This document shows, in pieces, positions 32,596 through 33,922 of a stretch of DNA of 33,922 nt. The notes under the pieces were generated by a model that ran no database searches, had not been told where the DNA came from, and worked only from the letters and a program-made list of their open reading frames with translations. This DNA comes from Ferruginibacter sp. (GTDB taxonomy: Bacteria > Bacteroidota > Bacteroidia > Chitinophagales > Chitinophagaceae): contig NZ_JACMOO010000105.1 in the NCBI RefSeq assembly GCF_014377975.1, forward strand, positions 1 to 33,922. Direction: 5' to 3'. Within the stretch, counting starts at the first letter, position 1. Each line of letters opens with the position of its first letter. Both the position numbers and the translations under genes were made by a program.

Positions 32596-33293
32596 CAGGT
32601 ATTTAAAGGTGTGTAAGGTGTTTCAAAAACAAGGGTTTCCTTTTGCAAAAAATTGCTATCTGTCATCTTTTTAAAGGGCCTGATTTGTTTTTCAGTAATC
32701 ATTATTTTTACTTCTTTATCAGCGGCATCTAATTTTTTTTGCTGCAATATTATCCTGCAGTAATTAATTAAAGTATTCCGGTAAGCACTATACGCTTGTC
32801 TTCCTTCAACCGCTGCAATTGCGTTAACTATGTATAAAGAATCTGACATACCGGGCACGTCAACAACCGGCTTTTTTTTATTGGACCATACGATTAACTT
32901 GATATTCCACACGGTATTGTTAACCAGGTGATCAATGATATTTTCTTTTTGATTAAATGGAGCATGTGCTTGTTTTTGAAGGGCAATATTTTCGAGCACT
33001 TCGATGGTGTCTGGTTTTTCATGACCGTTAATTATTCGTACAATAAAATATAACCGGTCATTACAAGTATTTGGTGGTGTAAATAATGTCCACCCAATAC
33101 CAAAAGTATTTTTAAAACGAGGGCTGTGCTGGCTTATTATTTGCTTAACACTGTTAGAAGGCATTATCAGAATAAAAATAATTAACCAGTATACTAAAAA
33201 AGCAGCGATACACAGGTAGGATAGTATTTTGTAAACTGGTTTTTTCATGCCGGATGAATAAATTTTTTTACTTCTTACTTTAATTATAAGCAT
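32595..33293 (-). CDS. Single-TM protein, SdpA-like partner of the HTTM protein
   Basis: This 232-aa protein has one N-terminal membrane helix (about residues 23-45, YLCIAAFLVYWLIIFILIMP). A soluble part follows with FGIGWTLFTPPNTCNDRLYF, a position and composition like the WxxFTxxP segment of SdpA-family proteins. A start at Met16 (33248) would place the helix nearer the N-terminus and is at least as likely as 33293. It overlaps the HTTM gene by one base, so the pair is co-expressed. The family match is by motif and neighbourhood only, so function remains open. Confidence 0.62.
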   Translation of the reverse strand: MLIIKVRSKKIYSSGMKKPVYKILSYLCIAAFLVYWLIIFILIMPSNSVKQIISQHSPRFKNTFGIGWTLFTPPNTCNDRLYFIVRIINGHEKPDTIEVLENIALQKQAHAPFNQKENIIDHLVNNTVWNIKLIVWSNKKKPVVDVPGMSDSLYIVNAIAAVEGRQAYSAYRNTLINYCRIILQQKKLDAADKEVKIMITEKQIRPFKKMTDSNFLQKETLVFETPYTPLNT

Positions 33294-33351
33294 TCAAACA
33301 TTAACAGAAACCTATTTATACAAAACATGCTTGCTAAACAAACGTAGATAG

Positions 33352-33922
33352 TTACAACATTTCCAGTAGCCCAGCCACTACAGTATCCACTTCTGCCCTA
33401 GTGTTATTTTTACAAAAACTGAATCGCACTGTAACCTGGTTGGGATTATTATTAACAGCCCTGATTACATGACTGCCCTGTTCAACCCCACTGGCACAGG
33501 CGCTGCCACCGCTGGCACAAATATTATGAATGTCCATATTAAAGAGCAACATTTCTGATTTTTCCGTTTTAGGAAGATTTACACTCAGCAGGGTATACAA
33601 ACTTTTTCCAAAAAAATCGCCGTTAAATCCAACACCCGGGATATTTTTTTTCAATACATCGTGCATGTATTTTTTGATGCTTCCGATATAAGTACTGTCT
33701 TCATTAAAGGATGCCGTTGCCAGTTCCAGCGCTTTTGCAAACCCAACAATACCATAAATATTTTCGGTACCGGCACGCATATTACGTTCCTGACCTCCGC
33801 CAAGCAACAAGGGCTTTATCCGTACATTTTCGTTGATGTATAAAATACCCACACCTTTGGGACCATGAAATTTATGTGCAGCGCCCGTAATAAAATGTAC
33901 CGGAGTATTTCGAAGATCAAAG
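33352..33922 (-). CDS. Cysteine desulfurase (IscS/NifS type), N-terminus outside the window
   Basis: The enzyme removes sulfur from cysteine through a persulfide for Fe-S clusters and thio-cofactors. The reading is open to the right edge (frame from 33921), so at least half of the protein lies beyond the window. The visible part starts FDLRNTPVHFITGAAHKFHG, in which the Lys of AHKFHGPKG holds PLP. It continues with GGGQERNMRAGTENI, a substrate-binding block, and SGGSACASG with the catalytic Cys. It ends QVTVRFSFCKNNTRAEVDTVV. Any start inside the window would be false. It lies 58 nt upstream of the SdpA-like gene on the same strand, with no clear terminator between. Confidence 0.95.
   Translation of the reverse strand, partial: FDLRNTPVHFITGAAHKFHGPKGVGILYINENVRIKPLLLGGGQERNMRAGTENIYGIVGFAKALELATASFNEDSTYIGSIKKYMHDVLKKNIPGVGFNGDFFGKSLYTLLSVNLPKTEKSEMLLFNMDIHNICASGGSACASGVEQGSHVIRAVNNNPNQVTVRFSFCKNNTRAEVDTVVAGLLEML

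Noticed and set aside
1-33922. CRISPR arrays, tRNA or rRNA genes, insertion sequences, known metabolite riboswitches
   Set aside because: No regularly spaced direct repeats, no cloverleaf with a TTCGA-type arm, no transposase motif and no recognisable riboswitch core was found on reading both strands; a covariance-model search would be the decisive check.

Overview
This window looks like chromosomal DNA from a member of the Bacteroidota, most likely the order Chitinophagales. The evidence is a gliding-motility/type IX secretion C-terminal domain protein, a DUF6089-type outer-membrane barrel, a lipoprotein with an FTAC lipobox, AT-rich spacers, weak Shine-Dalgarno signals, and promoters of the Bacteroidota type (TTG, about 19-20 nt, TAnnTTTG). 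No tRNA, rRNA, CRISPR array, insertion sequence or phage gene was recognised.

Positions 1-9720 hold an aromatic amino-acid operon read right to left: pheA, a PLP aminotransferase, tyrA, a DAHP synthase/chorismate mutase fusion, aroB, aroA, a small ORF, a zeta-toxin-like P-loop kinase, and aroC. Upstream of pheA is a complete transcription attenuator. It consists of a promoter, a 24-codon leader peptide with a Phe/Tyr-rich core (FYFSFYF), a pause hairpin, an antiterminator and a rho-independent terminator. Wiring the whole pathway to Phe/Tyr-tRNA charging would follow from this layout. The kinase and its small partner sit in the operon like a toxin-antitoxin cassette, between aroA and aroC.

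Positions 9800-12000 carry a short heptad-repeat lipoprotein, divergent from a sigma/anti-sigma pair. The pair is an ECF sigma factor followed 5 nt later by one polypeptide with an anti-sigma-like cytoplasmic region, a single membrane helix and a periplasmic trypsin-like protease. This is a candidate one-protein version of the DegS/RseA arrangement.

Positions 12100-25400 are mostly housekeeping and envelope genes: a sugar nucleotidyltransferase, an ACC deaminase/D-cysteine desulfhydrase relative, a secreted FN3-like protein, lipB, an RluA-family pseudouridine synthase, an S10 serine carboxypeptidase, a decayed type IX secretion protein remnant, glucokinase, the DUF6089 barrel, an unknown secreted protein, peptide deformylase, ruvX, a UbiA-family prenyltransferase and a SpoU-family RNA methyltransferase.

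Positions 25400-33922 hold mutS (divergent from the methyltransferase), a large PKD/CHU_C secreted protein, a four-unit 22-bp degenerate tandem repeat in front of tryptophan 2,3-dioxygenase, an HTTM (SdpB-like) membrane protein with an overlapping SdpA-like partner, and the C-terminal part of a cysteine desulfurase cut by the window edge. The left edge likewise cuts a VanX-type D-Ala-D-Ala dipeptidase.
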